Source: Tenebrio molitor
Taxonomy: Eukaryota; Arthropoda; Insecta; Coleoptera; Tenebrionidae
Assembly (NCBI RefSeq): GCF_963966145.1
Contig: NC_091052.1
Coordinates: 1,736,001 to 1,800,000 of the forward strand
Reading direction: 5' to 3'
DNA length: 64,000 nucleotides
Shown in pieces: positions 20,873-32,539 of this stretch (its first letter is position 1; every line of letters begins with the position of its first letter). Below the pieces are notes generated by a model, which was not told where the DNA came from, did no database searches, and saw only the letters and a list, made by a program, of their open reading frames with translations. The translations under genes and the position numbers were made by a program.

Positions 20873-22932
20873 TAAATAAATAAACAATAGTGCTGGTAAT
20901 TAATCAAATCTGTTTCAAAATTGATGCACCTACTGTTCATAATACTAATACGGACTATTGTTTCCTCCCTTCGATTCTAGAATAACAACCCGATGTGTTA
21001 TTGGTGATATAATTTTGTATGCAAACCTATCATCTCTGTTAAGAGCCCACGGAATACATTCATCAACGCAATTATCATTACATAATGTCAGTCTGATGAC
21101 TTTACTAATTAAATCTGGTTCAACCGTATTATTTTATCGACACGCAGGTGTGGAACACCCTTTTGCATTTTTTCTTCTGCGTTCTGTACATCCGTTTGGG
21201 TGGCATCGATTAAAGCACAAAAATAATTAATTAGTTCCAGTTAGTGAGATTTTACAGCAGGATGCTAATTAAAAATTGCAATTTGTGACTGTGAAAAATG
21301 AGGAGGTATATTTTTCGGGTTATTAATACTCGAAAACGTCCCGCTAAAGCAGATATTTTGCAGGAGTTGATTAATTAATCCCTCCAATAAATAATGTGGG
21401 CAGAAAGTTGTGTTGCGACGCAGTAAATTTTTTATTAAGCGGCTATTTTTTGCGCGACCACTAGCTGACTTGGAATTTGTTCTTTAGCGAACGCCCTCAC
21501 CAACAAATTTCCCATAGATTGTCGCAGCTTGTCAGCGGTAAAGAGTAGGATTTTCCGCTTCTTGAGCGCAAATGTTTTTGTGGATCTATTTTTTTTTAAC
21601 ATGGTCGAACTACAATTATTTTCGTTGGTCATGTTGCTCAGCTATTTCACATTTTAGAAATGTAATTATCTAATTAAAATCTCTCCTTGACACTTGGGAA
21701 GTAATATCAGAATTCCGACTGTCAACTCACGTATCAAACAAGAATGTTGGATATTGCTCACAGCTTTCAACGGTTTTAATTCATTAAAACATTACGACGT
21801 TAGCTTAGTTAAACTTCTAGATGATTCGCGCCCGTCATAATTTCACGTTGAACTTGATGGCCGCATTTTTTTCAAATGTTTAAGCCCGACGTAGAAATTC
21901 ATCTTAGTAAAAAATATTGTTTTTTTTTAATCGCCTGAAAGGCATGACGTTCGATAAGCAGTCGAAAGATAAACAACGACAGACAACGTGAAACTGACAT
22001 TTCAGTCTTGTTGCAATCTTAACAAAAAAGAATATCAATGGGAACGGGTTCTTGCGTTGTGAAAAGAAAAAGTGTGAAATCGTGCGTAAAGAAAATTTGA
22101 TTAAACGGGGAGTCCTCTCGCACCGAAATATAATGTCACTTTGAGTTTTTTTTTCCAATAATATTGAAATTTTACGTTTTCAACAATATTAAAATGGTTT
22201 CTTCGTTAGAGGTTTCGAAAATAATAGTGTTAAACTAGATTTTCGTATTTGATGAAAAATATGATTGCATGGCGTTGCATAAAATTATATGAGGAAGATC
22301 GCCACGCACCACTTGCACGTCGCAGGCTATGAAAGCTGTGAAAGCTCATACTGACCGCAGTTGAAGTAAAAATAATCTTGCGTGAAATATAAATATTGCT
22401 GCATTTCATGTCCCATTTCATTAATGAAGAATAAGGGCTAGATGCTCACAAAAGGTATACCGGACAAATGTCTACGGACGATTTTACGCAAGAGAAAGGT
22501 CAGAATGGCCCAGAATTCAGATAATAAATTTAAAAAAATCACTGCGGGAAGTAAAATTATGTGTACCTATCAGCCATATAAATGAGCTTGAAAACTTGAC
22601 CTTAGGTTTCAGAAAAGATAGAGAACTGTATTTGCGATAGAGAGTCAGCTACAGCAGAAAAGTACGCCACTGAAATCACGTTCGGAAGACTAGTAAGATT
22701 AAAAAGTTATCGAGTGCAACACACAAAAGGAGCAAAAAGTTTCTGGTTTTCATTCACTGCATTTTTACACGTTTTTGCGACCCTGTGTATTTGAGCTATT
22801 TCATTGATAATAAGGTTTTGTCACTCTCTGTTTGCTGATATTCACGTTTCTATTTATTAGAGCTTCCAGAAGAGTCTCGTTCGGGATGGAATTAAAATTA
22901 AAATGTTTATAACCACATTTTCAATTTATTTA
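20873..22932. other. AT-rich non-coding stretch right of the retrotransposon
   Basis: Small ORFs at 20958-21230, 21435-21632, 21904-22158 and 22230-22421 have no recognisable domains and read like random AT-rich translations. No RNA gene or clear repeat was seen. Confidence 0.45.
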
Positions 22933-23178
22933 TTATAATTGTCCCATCGTAGTAGGCGTTGGTGGCGTAGTTGAATGTGCCGGAAGCCTCATAACATGAG
23001 CGAGACTAGTATCGCCGATAAGTGGCGGTAGTGGAAATCTGTCTACTAGTTTGTCTAACGTTGGGAGGCTGCGGCACATCCAAAATTTTTGTAGGTTTTC
23101 AACTGCGGTGGGGCAATCATTTATAATGACCTTGTCTGTATTTTTCCAGTGACGCCATTTGGGTTTGCCCGTTTGTCG
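22933..23178 (-). CDS. Unrecognised open frame, possible terminal exon or pseudogene fragment
   Basis: The frame is open for 81 codons from 23178 to a TAA at 22933, without an initial Met. Its composition is unlike translated AT-rich DNA: it includes a basic start (TGKPKWRHWK), NDCPTAVENLQKFWMCRS in the middle and a Pro/Thr-rich end (STTPPTPTTMGQL). AATAAA lies just after the stop on the same strand. Upstream on the minus strand other frames also read protein-like but are broken by stops, so this may be the 3' end of a decayed gene or retroelement. I do not recognise the family. Confidence 0.35.
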   Translation of the reverse strand, partial: RQTGKPKWRHWKNTDKVIINDCPTAVENLQKFWMCRSLPTLDKLVDRFPLPPLIGDTSLAHVMRLPAHSTTPPTPTTMGQL

Positions 23179-25146
23179 TCACGATGCAGAATCAGAATCT
23201 TACCCGACTTAGTTCGATTCAGCACCCGGTTTTGGCTCTTGATTTTTGATCCTTCTTAGGAGGGTTAATCCCCTTGCGTAACTTTTAATCTCTATCTCCA
23301 CAATTTTTTATGTAAATTTTTTATTTGCCACTTTTCAATCAGAGATGTTACGATCCTTTGTATAAATCTTAATGCGATTCTTTGAATCCTTTTTATTTGA
23401 AAAAGTGGACTATTGCAAATCTTTCATGTTGCCGGATTTTAATTGAAAGCGATCCAATATTGATTTTATAATACTTTATTTACCAAAATATTTAAGAGTC
23501 TACCTGAAACTTATTCGTTACTGCAATACTTGTTTCAAAAATTACATTCGTAATTGTTTTCATTTGTGGTTTGTTGCAAAAGATTACGTTGAAAAATGAC
23601 AAATCTTGGGAATTGCCATAAATTTTCTACACTACTCGCTTTAGTGTCATAATTGGCGGTTATCAGAACTGAGACAAATATGTTCCGTTGATTTACTACG
23701 AGTAGCTTGATGAGTAGACTCCGGTTTGTTGTTGAAAATTTACGAGAGCTTCTAAGGCGCTTTCATTTTTCAAATGGACATCGCATCTGAAATTTATAGT
23801 CCCTGGTTGTAATTTTTTATTTAAGTTCACTTTTATCACGTATGACATTTGTGCGAGGGAGTCTTCCGTTGAAGATACACCCGGGTTTGAAGAATTTATA
23901 AAAATATGCAAAGGGTCGTATTTGTACATCGAAATAAAAATCGATTCATTCCCAGCATATTTAAATCCACCACCAGCGCATTAACTGAACAACATGCATC
24001 TGATTACTCAGACCTCTCTAACCATTTGCATTTAATTTATGTGCATTTAAATTGTAAATTATTGTTTTACAGGGGCATGTAGTTTGTAAGAATTTCGCGG
24101 GAAATTGTACCGAATCGAGTCGAGAGATTTCACTGCATTCGGATAAGATTTCGCTAGTTTCTAAACTGGCAATGTAATTTGCTTGGCTCTTCATTTAATC
24201 TAGTGTTAAAGTGGCTACTCGTGAATTTATTTTGTACGTGTTCTTCCCTTAAAAGGGTAATTTTATCGAACCCTCTTGTACGGACTGTAAGTCGAGACCA
24301 CTTTGTGTTACCTGATTCTGAAATGGAAAAGGAGATGATGAAAAGAAGGCGAATTCGGGGCGAGAAAATTTCAGGTGAATTGCACCGCATCGCGAGCGAT
24401 GCCAAGGGCGCAAATGTGTGTAACAGGAGGGAGAGTGGGAAAATAAAAGACACTGATTATTTCGTTCCCGTCTTTAAAAAATATATATCTTCAGGCGGCA
24501 TTATCTGTTTCGGTTTCCATTAAAGCAAATTTGCAAATATGTTGACAGAACATGGCATTATTAAAAATAACACAATTTTTCTGGTGTTGCTCAACATTGC
24601 AATTTATTATTTTTAAATTACTTTTATAATTACATTTGGCATATTGTTCACGCTGGAGAAAAAATACAATGACGTCCTTTTCGCTTGAAAACGCTGCCCT
24701 AACAAGGCTTCAACGGCACCATTAGGAGGCCATTTCATTAGACTTTCCATTGAAAGTGATGCCTTTGGTGACTTTAAAATCTCTTAAATGGAACACGAGG
24801 TGGTTAGGTTTTGCGTCTATTCATGTTTCTCACGTATGAATGGACTCATTTCAGCTAGTGGAGTTTACACATTAACCAGGCTTCGTATTCATGTTTTTTT
24901 TTGTTCTTTAATATGGAAATTGTGCGGAATTTTTGAATTAAGAAAAGAATCCTTCAATTTCTAACAATCAAATTATAGTTTGAACATTATCGTGTACTAC
25001 AACCAAAGAAATAGTAGATTATATCATTAAGAGTAGGAGTGGGTCTTTTTGTGCACCGAGACGAAGTCGAGGCTTCCATTTAACTTTTGCGTCAGTGTGA
25101 TTGTTCTTCATCTTGTATCGTAAAAACTGTTTTTTTCAAAACTAAA
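23179..25146. other. Non-coding stretch, nothing firm
   Basis: The overlapping plus and minus ORFs at 24154-24523 are on opposite strands of the same GC-richer patch and neither shows a domain. No RNA gene was seen. Confidence 0.4.
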
Positions 25147-25553
25147 ATGGTTTACTCAACTGAGCAAAAAGCGTTTGTGAAAGTTATTTTCGCAGGTCAA
25201 CGATGAGTGGTCCTATCCAGTGCAACATTGTTTGCAACAATTTCAGCTTTCCACGAGTTGTCGTTAATTTTACGCAACTTCAGTGTTTAGATCGTTCTGT
25301 GAAATTGTTTCGGCAGAAACAAAGGAATGCCAACAAAATGTACCCCAGAAGTTGTTGATGCAGTTGAGGAAAATGTGGAGAATGAACCAAATACTTCCCT
25401 CCGTCATTTATTTCAACAAGTTAATCTTTCTGTGGAAACGTGCCGCACTGTATTAAAAAGAAGTTACATTTATATCCTGACCGCATGACGTCCGCAACTG
25501 TCAGCTGGTGATCAGGGCAAAGACTTTAGTGAATCCAAAATGCTGTAAATGGA
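25147..25553 (+). pseudogene. Degenerate Tc1/mariner-like transposase, N-terminal helix-turn-helix part
   Basis: Across frameshifts the stretch reads MVYSTEQKAFVKVIFA, then CTPEVVDAVEENVENEP, then SLRHLFQQVNLSVETCRTVL, then KKLHLYPDRMTS and QLSAGDQGKDFSES. This order (tandem helix-turn-helix, a LHLYPY-like linker and a QQL...D..KR-type segment) matches the DNA-binding half of a common insect mariner-like transposase family. Stop codons and at least two frame changes break it, and the catalytic half is absent. Confidence 0.65.
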
Positions 25554-26019
25554 ACTTAAAAAAAATCAGAAGATGGTTGATACTTTTGTTAATATATTTT
25601 TTGATAAAATACCATAAATCACTTCTTGTGCGTTCTTACAAGGTTTAGGGACACAAGTTCAGGGTTTGTCACTTGTTTAAAATATTATGAAGCACCTACA
25701 TCCTCGATTAACATTTTTTTATTGTAATCTTGACCAGATTTATTTTACAAACTTGTTCCAAATTTCTTTACAACAGAGGAATGTGACATTGAAATACTTA
25801 ATAATTAAGATTCTATACTGACATGTATTATTTAGTGTATTTATTTATTATTTAATGAATAAAACAATCGTTTTATTTAAATTTATTTTTAATTTTTTCC
25901 TATCGTCATTGGTTCTCTAAAAATTGTTTTGCTGCGAGGAAAAATTATTATATTATTGATTTTATCATAAATCAATTCATTCCTTATTTTGTAAACTTCA
26001 GATTAGGTGATAACATATA
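25554..26019. other. AT-rich non-coding stretch
   Basis: Highly AT-rich with no coding or repeat signal. Confidence 0.45.
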
Positions 26020-26507
26020 CAAAGTGATCAAAAGGAAAACAAATCAGAGCAGGCGTTGCAAATTATCGGGCATGTCGTAGCGGAATCCTACGCAAATAAG
26101 CGTTCAGTGCATGGGCGTAGACAATTTGTGGTTTCAAACGCTACTTTATAATAAATCATAACTCATGCATTTTAGATAATTGTACATTTTATTATTATTA
26201 TCTGACAATGGAGAAAATATTTAATTAATAATAGATTTTTCGAGATGTAGGCAACCAATAAAACGACTGTGTATAGCAAGTAAACGCTGTTCAAAAATCA
26301 AAAAACCATTGTGGTGCAAATAACACACATTTTTCATGACATTTCCTATTACTTATCACAGTGACAGATAAGTCATTTGCACCACAATGTTTTTTTGATT
26401 TTCGAACAGCGTTTATACATATGTGTACGATTAAGCTAAAGACAGACGTTTCGATGAAACAAAAGATGAGATAGAACTCTTGATTTGTTTTCTTGCTGAT
26501 CACACTG
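26020..26507. repeat. TA-flanked MITE with nested second MITE
   Basis: The left tip CAAAGTGATCAAAAGGAAAA pairs with the right tip, whose reverse complement is CAGTGTGATCAGCAAGAAAA; each tip is flanked by TA (26018-26019 and 26508-26509). The left 190 bp recur at 36275-36465. A smaller hairpin element is inserted at 26283-26413. Tip structure and TA duplication suggest a Tc1/mariner-type non-autonomous element. Confidence 0.7.
26283..26413. repeat. Small nested hairpin MITE
   Basis: AACGCTGTTCAAAAATCAAA at the left is the near reverse complement of TTTGATTTTCGAACAGCGTT at the right, with arms of about 40 bp and TA on both sides (26281-26282 and 26414-26415). The tip core TTCAAAAATCAAAAAACCAT is shared with the MITE at 47190-47546, so the two are related. 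Confidence 0.75.
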
Positions 26508-26903
26508 TAGACTTTTGAACGAATATAGGAGTTATTGGAAATCGGATATGAATGGTAGTTGTCGTCATGGAAATGAATGATTAAGATTTATGAGCTCAGA
26601 GTGGATAATTTAATCTATATTTCCATTTTCCTATAGGTATTGAACTAAGCTCGGAGCATACATTAATGTTGTACAACTTGAATATCCCTCCCATAACTCA
26701 GATCTTATTGAATGATACAATTCTTTTGTTCAAGCAATTACGATTAATTTTTTAATTAAATTCCATTTAACTTAATTTTTTTTTGCAGCGAAAAACGAAC
26801 ACAAAAATATTATTTTCTCACAAATCGAAGTGTACAATTTGAAAAATTGAAAGAAATTTGAGGAATTTGATTCATTAAATATTCTTCCAAATACGACTCG
26901 TAG
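26508..26903. other. AT-rich non-coding stretch
   Basis: Nothing supported. Confidence 0.45.
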
Positions 26904-27051
26904 TCAATGTTATGCAGATCATTTTTGCGGTGGTGTAACTCATGTCAACGGCGCTTTCGAATTCGACTCGTGCTAACGCACTCGTCAAATTCATATCCCA
27001 GCGTCGTTGACATTCGTAACACCACCACAAAAATGATCGGCATAACATTGA
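26904..27051. repeat. Foldback element with GC-rich core (family G, copy c)
   Basis: The 52-bp arms pair with only a few mismatches: the left starts TCAATGTTATGCAGATCATT and the right ends with its near reverse complement. The loop carries the core CGACTCGTGCTAACGCACTC. No coding potential. Confidence 0.8.
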
Positions 27052-27690
27052 CCACTCGCCGTATTACAACAGATTTTTTTTTGTTGGATGTCTGTTTTGT
27101 TTATATATATTTTTTTTAATTTCCTAAAGAAACAATGCGTCACATGTGAAATAACACAACTTAGTTCTCATATTTGAAATGTTAAATCTAAACGAGTTTA
27201 ACAATGTGATTGACGGTGCAGAATTATTTGCAATTCCAATGCGGGCGCGTTTATGCATTTTCGCATAAAACACAAGCAGTCTTGTATTTATTGTGAAAAT
27301 CCTAACACTAACAATAATTCCATAGTCAATAAACGTTCCATAACTTCGCTTTACCAATTCCGCTTCACACGAACTACACCCTTTGGTATGCTTTAACGTT
27401 CAATTTTCGTTTCCTCCTCACCGCTTTCCTGTGTAATAAATATAACGAATCAAACGTCTTCATTTCATTTAATATTCCAGATATTAATTTACATAACGAT
27501 TTAACACGAGAAGCCCACTACATATATTCCGGCGCATATTTCGTTGGGGATTTAGTTAAGCCCACTTCGAGAACCGCAAATGTGCTCGTTCTTCGGATAA
27601 ACGTAACAAATTGCTGTAGTAATATTGATTCTCAATGTTCCGATGTTGCTATTACGTATGGAAAAAAAGCGGAAGGTTGTCGTGTTCCAG
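27052..27690. other. Non-coding stretch
   Basis: The 77-codon minus frame at 27124-27357 has no recognisable feature. Nothing else seen. Confidence 0.4.
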
Positions 27691-27850
27691 TGACGTCATA
27701 AGGAAAGTTGAGCGTCAGTACGGCGCCATCTCAACTGCAGGACAGCGACAGGACAATGCCCTTGCTCCTTTCGAAACCTATTCCAACTGAGGCGGCTGTG
27801 ACTATACCGGCCACCGGAGGCGTTTTATGTTATTTATCGAAGCAAGTAAT
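27691..27850 (+). promoter_or_regulatory. GC-richer patch with CRE palindrome and initiator-like TCAGT
   Basis: A perfect TGACGTCA palindrome (CREB/ATF-type site) is at 27691-27698. TCAGT, the insect initiator core, follows at 27715-27719, and a GC-richer 120-bp stretch comes after it. It could be a promoter or short untranslated exon, perhaps of the plus-strand gene whose coding exon is at 48843. No TATA or clear downstream promoter element was seen, so this is tentative. Confidence 0.25.
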
Positions 27851-29034
27851 TCTGCTAATGCTCGTTCATAAATTGAAGGCTCGTAAATATTCGTAAGCTT
27901 TTACATCATAATACGAGTTCCAAATCCTGCAATCTCTGTGACACTGTGACAGGATGGAATCCTGTAAGCCTCACTAAAACCCACTCGAATTTATTACACC
28001 GAGATGGTTTACGTATTTGACTCACGTGGGTAATTAATTTCTACCTTACCTTGAAAGGCAGATCGTAAAAAAGATTTTGTTAATCGATTCAAAAAAAGAA
28101 TATCGTAGGAGTGTTTTGACGGACGTAGTAATGGTGACGTTATTAATTTTTAACTTTTTCCACACTTGTTCTGTAAATCCGTAATTTTCAGGTGTTATGC
28201 TTCATGAAATACGCGAATTGACGTATGAAAAAGTCTTGGCCCAGCGCCATCTACTTGTTATTTATTTGTTTTTAAATCTGATTGCTTTTCTGGTTTTCTA
28301 AACATGTCGGAACTGTAATATCACGAAAATTATTTGTTTATCTTACTTTAATATTCCATGTTATTACAAAGATATGAATGAAGTATTCAAATTAATAAAT
28401 TTGTTGGTTTTAGTCAACAAATTCATACTCGCTAATGTTGCCACGAACCTCCAAGTTTTATTAAATATTAAATAGTTGTAGTCTGTTTTTTTATCCAATT
28501 CGGAGCCTCAAAACATATTTTATTTTTGTTTTTCTCGTAGAAGTATTTCCAGAGTTCACTGATCTCAAAGGTCACAGTTAACCTAACTATTGCGAATTTA
28601 TTAGAACGATATCTTATTGACTGAAAAAATATTTCAATTGATGTAATTCACTACAGAAAAAAGTTATCACAATTTTGATTTTAGTAATTAGAAAACTCAT
28701 TTATCATTTGACATTGGTCATTTTTGGTCGTTATTATTGGACTCTTTCTTTCCTCGGTCCTTATTGGAAAACTCCAATAACAAAAGAATCTTATTCTTCT
28801 ACAGTAGTAGTGTAATCTATGTCCAATATTTCAATGGTTCTTCTTACGAATACAATATCCTGTATTCTTTTTTATCATTTTTTTTCTCCTTTCAAATTAA
28901 ACATTTCAGGAAATTAAATTACACAAAGCCAGAATTTGTAATTTTTATCAACCACATGAATCAAGATAATTACATTAATATGAAAACTCACATTTTACTA
29001 ATCTTATCACAATTGAATGACATCCGAGAATATA
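27851..29034. other. AT-rich non-coding stretch
   Basis: The 115-codon frame at 28737-29084 reads as Phe/Tyr/Asn-rich translated AT DNA and runs into the MITE that follows, so I do not call it a gene. Confidence 0.5.
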
Positions 29035-29471
29035 CAGGGTGTATCAAATCGACTGCACCAACCACTTGTAATCGTATAAAGTAGAGTGAGAGGAACGTGA
29101 AAAAAGTAATACAAATGTTCTCCTGATGCTTTTTTGTTTTTTTCCAAATTTGGATTTTTTTTTGTTGACATATACAAGCACATGATTAACTGACTAAGAT
29201 TTATTTAAAAAAATGTGTATCAAATGGACTAAAAGAAAAATAATTTAATCAGTGAATGTTACTACAATTGAATGAATACTCTGTTTAATGTATGTAATAA
29301 TATAATAAAAAAAAAATTTTTTCAAGAACATTTTTGGTTAAAATTTTCTAAATTTAACACGATGTAACTTTTAACTGAAGCTGAGAAAAAAAAAATTCAG
29401 TTTTTTTATGTTCTTCTAACTGCATTCTGTACAACTGCTAGTAGTTGGTGCGTTCGTTTTGAATCACCCTG
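29035..29471. repeat. TA-flanked MITE, CAGGGTG tips
   Basis: The left tip CAGGGTGTATCAAATCGACT pairs with the right tip, whose reverse complement starts CAGGGTGATTCAAAACGAAC; both then continue into GCACCAAC. TA flanks each side (29033-29034 and 29472-29473). The 437-bp interior is very AT-rich and has no transposase. Confidence 0.75.
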
Positions 29472-29473
29472 TA

Positions 29474-31030
29474 TATCCCAAAAATAATTTAGTTCGCTTC
29501 GAATTATGTTTTCGAGATTATTTTGGTTAATAAAAATTCGTGGTCTTTATTTCCCAACTTTATTGCTTAAAGCAATCACTCTACTTAATTTAATAGAAAT
29601 GTAAAATATATGTTTTCGAAGATGAGTCCACAGTAATGGAATATAATCAATTTTAGTATAAATTTAGCAATGCCATACCAAAATGCATAAAAGTTTGCGA
29701 GTTCACGTTGCACTGCACTATTTTATGCAATTTTATTTCAGTTGAATGTCTACCTTATCCCGTTTCTAACCGAACAAACAAGGAAATTTCCGGTTTGCCA
29801 AAGGAAGGGATAAGAGCACCTACCACATTTCGTCGATATGTCTAATGCAATAAGCCGCTGCTTCTAACAATGCTTTTCCTATAACTATTCGTTCCAGATG
29901 AAGTTACTTAGTTTAATTAGTTTAGTTGGTTTATCAGTAGTTGTCTTCCGAGCGCAGATTTCAAGAAAATGGTATATGCGATGTGATATTTTTAAAACGC
30001 TGAAGAGGTTTCAGTTTGAGACTGCGAATGTTTTTTCCTTTTATAGTGGAGCAACCAGCAGGACGTTTGAAGATTGATCTGGCTAAATAAAACTCCGTCG
30101 ACATCGAGTTTTAAACAGTGAAATACAATTTTCATTAGCACACTATGGAGAACTTCTCAAGCGTGAATTAATTTAATCGCTGAATCCAGTTGGTGAAAAA
30201 ATCCTAAAAGTTAAAAATTTTGACAGTTTGATTAAAACCCGCTTATGTACGTCATTCTTTTCAAATTTAATTCTGCATCTAGTGTAAGCCGAATGCTTGT
30301 GTATCAGACAAGTGGTACAGTTTTAAATCAAATAAAGTAGGATAATTTTTTTTTGCAAAGTAGATGTGTGCGATCCTTCATAAAAGTTCTTGTAAATCCC
30401 CGAGTCGGATAAAGTTTTGCAATCGTTCAATTTTTTCCATGTAGTTGTAAAAGTTTCGAATCATATTGACATAAGTTTATAACATATCGGGGATAAAATA
30501 CTATAAGGATTCGGAATTCCATCTATCATCGTCGTTGTGTCTTGTACGTACCCCGAGGGTTACAAATCTCAAAGGGAAATTGAGATATCTCCACCCTTGA
30601 TTTTTTTTATTCCGCTTGGGTAACTTCTCAGTGTGTTGAATAAATGTGGCAGTTAAATAAAGAAAAAGTGCACGTTCTTCGGTCCGAAAAATAAGGAAAA
30701 AAATGTCTGGAAATAGATTTATATTCCAATCAGATAGTCGAGAGGTATCAAAAATAGAACACGTATTAGGGGTAGTTTTCGCTCCCGTTCAATCTAATGA
30801 GGAATCGATACAATGTTTGTGATCAGCAGTATCAACTCGATGCATTTGTACACCCAGGTTTTTGAATGATTGTTTTTCACCGTGCATATTCACGTAAAAG
30901 TCTTATGTTATTATATTTAAATGGCCTTTATTTTTAGGAGAGCTTTAGGCGACTGTTGTTTACTCCATTTTTAATCGATGAACAATAGCCATTTTCAATA
31001 CAAGTGATCAAAGTAGTGCATTTAATCAGG
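29474..31030. other. AT-rich non-coding stretch
   Basis: No gene, RNA or repeat that I can support. Confidence 0.45.
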
Positions 31031-31034
31031 AATA

Positions 31035-31078
31035 CGGAAGTTGGGCGTCTGAGCCGAAGGCGAGGACCCCAACCGGAC
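31035..31078. repeat. Short hairpin with GC-rich core (family G, copy e)
   Basis: GTTGGG at 31040-31045 pairs with CCCCAAC at 31067-31073 around the core GTCTGAGCCGAAGGCGAGGA. The core resembles the other family G elements. The arms are short, so the copy may be decayed. Confidence 0.4.
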
Positions 31079-31682
31079 AATGTATTGCAATTTCAGCTGT
31101 TTTATAACAACCTTATAAACTAGTCAGGTATCGGTTATAGAACTGGAGACTGTACGTTTAAGAGCTTTTGGACGAATGTCTTCGTTAAATTTTTAATCAC
31201 TGAAGGAAAATTATATTTCAACTATATATTTTGTCACGACCTTATGAACTACCCAGACGTCGTATATAATATACAATTTCAAGTTTAACAAGTTACGATC
31301 CACTTTTAAGTTGAAAATAAATTTAATATGCATCTGGTGCTTATGCACGTTCACCGTCTAGTAATAAAGTAGAAAATGTTGAAAACGAAACAAGGTACGT
31401 AAATCAAACTAGAGCTCTAAAGCCGACGACACATGGAATCTTAATACGGCATTAAATTTTAGATGAATTTTACAACATGAAAGCTCACTTTTGCATTTTA
31501 AGGCGAATGCAAAATATCAGAAGCCGTTATGACTTTACGCGTCGGCGTTTATTTTGTCACAGTGTTTTTTGTGCAGATGGATTTGTAGCTGTTGCATTAG
31601 TAAAGGTGACTGAAAATTATCAGTTTTCATTGAAATGATGTGATACTCAACTATGGAAGCGGAAAGTTTGAAAGATATAGAT

Positions 31683-31777
31683 TATTTATTCTATTTGTCA
31701 ACAGTAGTTTAGTTACAACAAAATATTAGAGTATTTATTCTATTTGTCAACAGTAGTTTAGTTACAACAAAATATTA
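31683..31777. repeat. Tandem duplication, period 49 bp
   Basis: The unit starting TATTTATTCTATTTGTCAAC occurs at 31683 and again at 31732 with no difference seen over about 46 bp, indicating a recent local duplication. Confidence 0.9.
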
Positions 31778-32495
31778 CATAGTAGGTAAAAAGTGGCCTG
31801 AGATTATATTAAACCTTTTATTGCCCCTCTTCATTTCCATTATATGGTCGCTGACGCAGCGACTTTTTGTTTATAGCACTTTCAACAATCCCAAGTAACA
31901 GTTTTACGAAGTTAATATTTGCATTTTATCGTTCCGCAAATTGAAATTTTTACCGTCGTTCGAATTTTTAGCGCTGTTTTGTAATACGACGTTCATAAAT
32001 TTCTTATTATGAGGGCTACAATAATAGCGTATTAAAAGTCTTCCACTTCCACTTCTTACTAGTATTTCATTTGTCGCAACAATTCTAATACATATTCTGT
32101 ATATTTTGTGATTTCTACTTTCACGCAATAACATGACTTAACAAAATTAACTTCGAGCTATACAACAAAAAATTAGGCATTATTACTTATGACTATATTC
32201 CATTTAGAATTTTTTTTTTCTAAGTAAACAAACAAGAAAATAATTAAATAACAGAAGAAGTGTATCTGCAGATTTTCACTTGCTGTCATTTTTAATGGGA
32301 AATTAAGCAAGATTAATGCATTTATCTCAGTTAGCTCCATATGATTAAATTAGATTAGGATCTGTCAATTCGCCTCTGAATACACCTGTTGATTTTGTAC
32401 TAAAGGTATTCTGTTATGCTTTGTTAAATTTAGCCCACCCAGTTAGAGAATAGCTATTTACAGTCGAGTGTGGGAAGTTACATTTTGCAGCGTTA
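31778..32495. other. AT-rich non-coding stretch
   Basis: The 76-codon minus frame at 31904-32134 shows no domain. Nothing else seen. Confidence 0.45.
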
Positions 32496-32539
32496 AGTTT
32501 AATTTGAAACACGACGCGCAGCGGAGTGTTTCATAAACT
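32496..32539. repeat. Short hairpin with GC-rich core (family G, copy d)
   Basis: GAAACAC at 32506-32512 pairs with GTGTTTC at 32526-32532, extended by AGTTT and AAACT outside. The core GACGCGCAGCG resembles the other family G cores. Confidence 0.45.

Noticed and set aside
24154..24523. Overlapping 99- and 114-codon ORFs on opposite strands
   Set aside because: No domain, no splice context, and mutual overlap suggests chance in a slightly GC-richer patch.
28737..29084. 115-codon plus-strand ORF
   Set aside because: Phe/Tyr/Asn-rich composition typical of translated AT DNA, and it runs into the inverted tip of a MITE.
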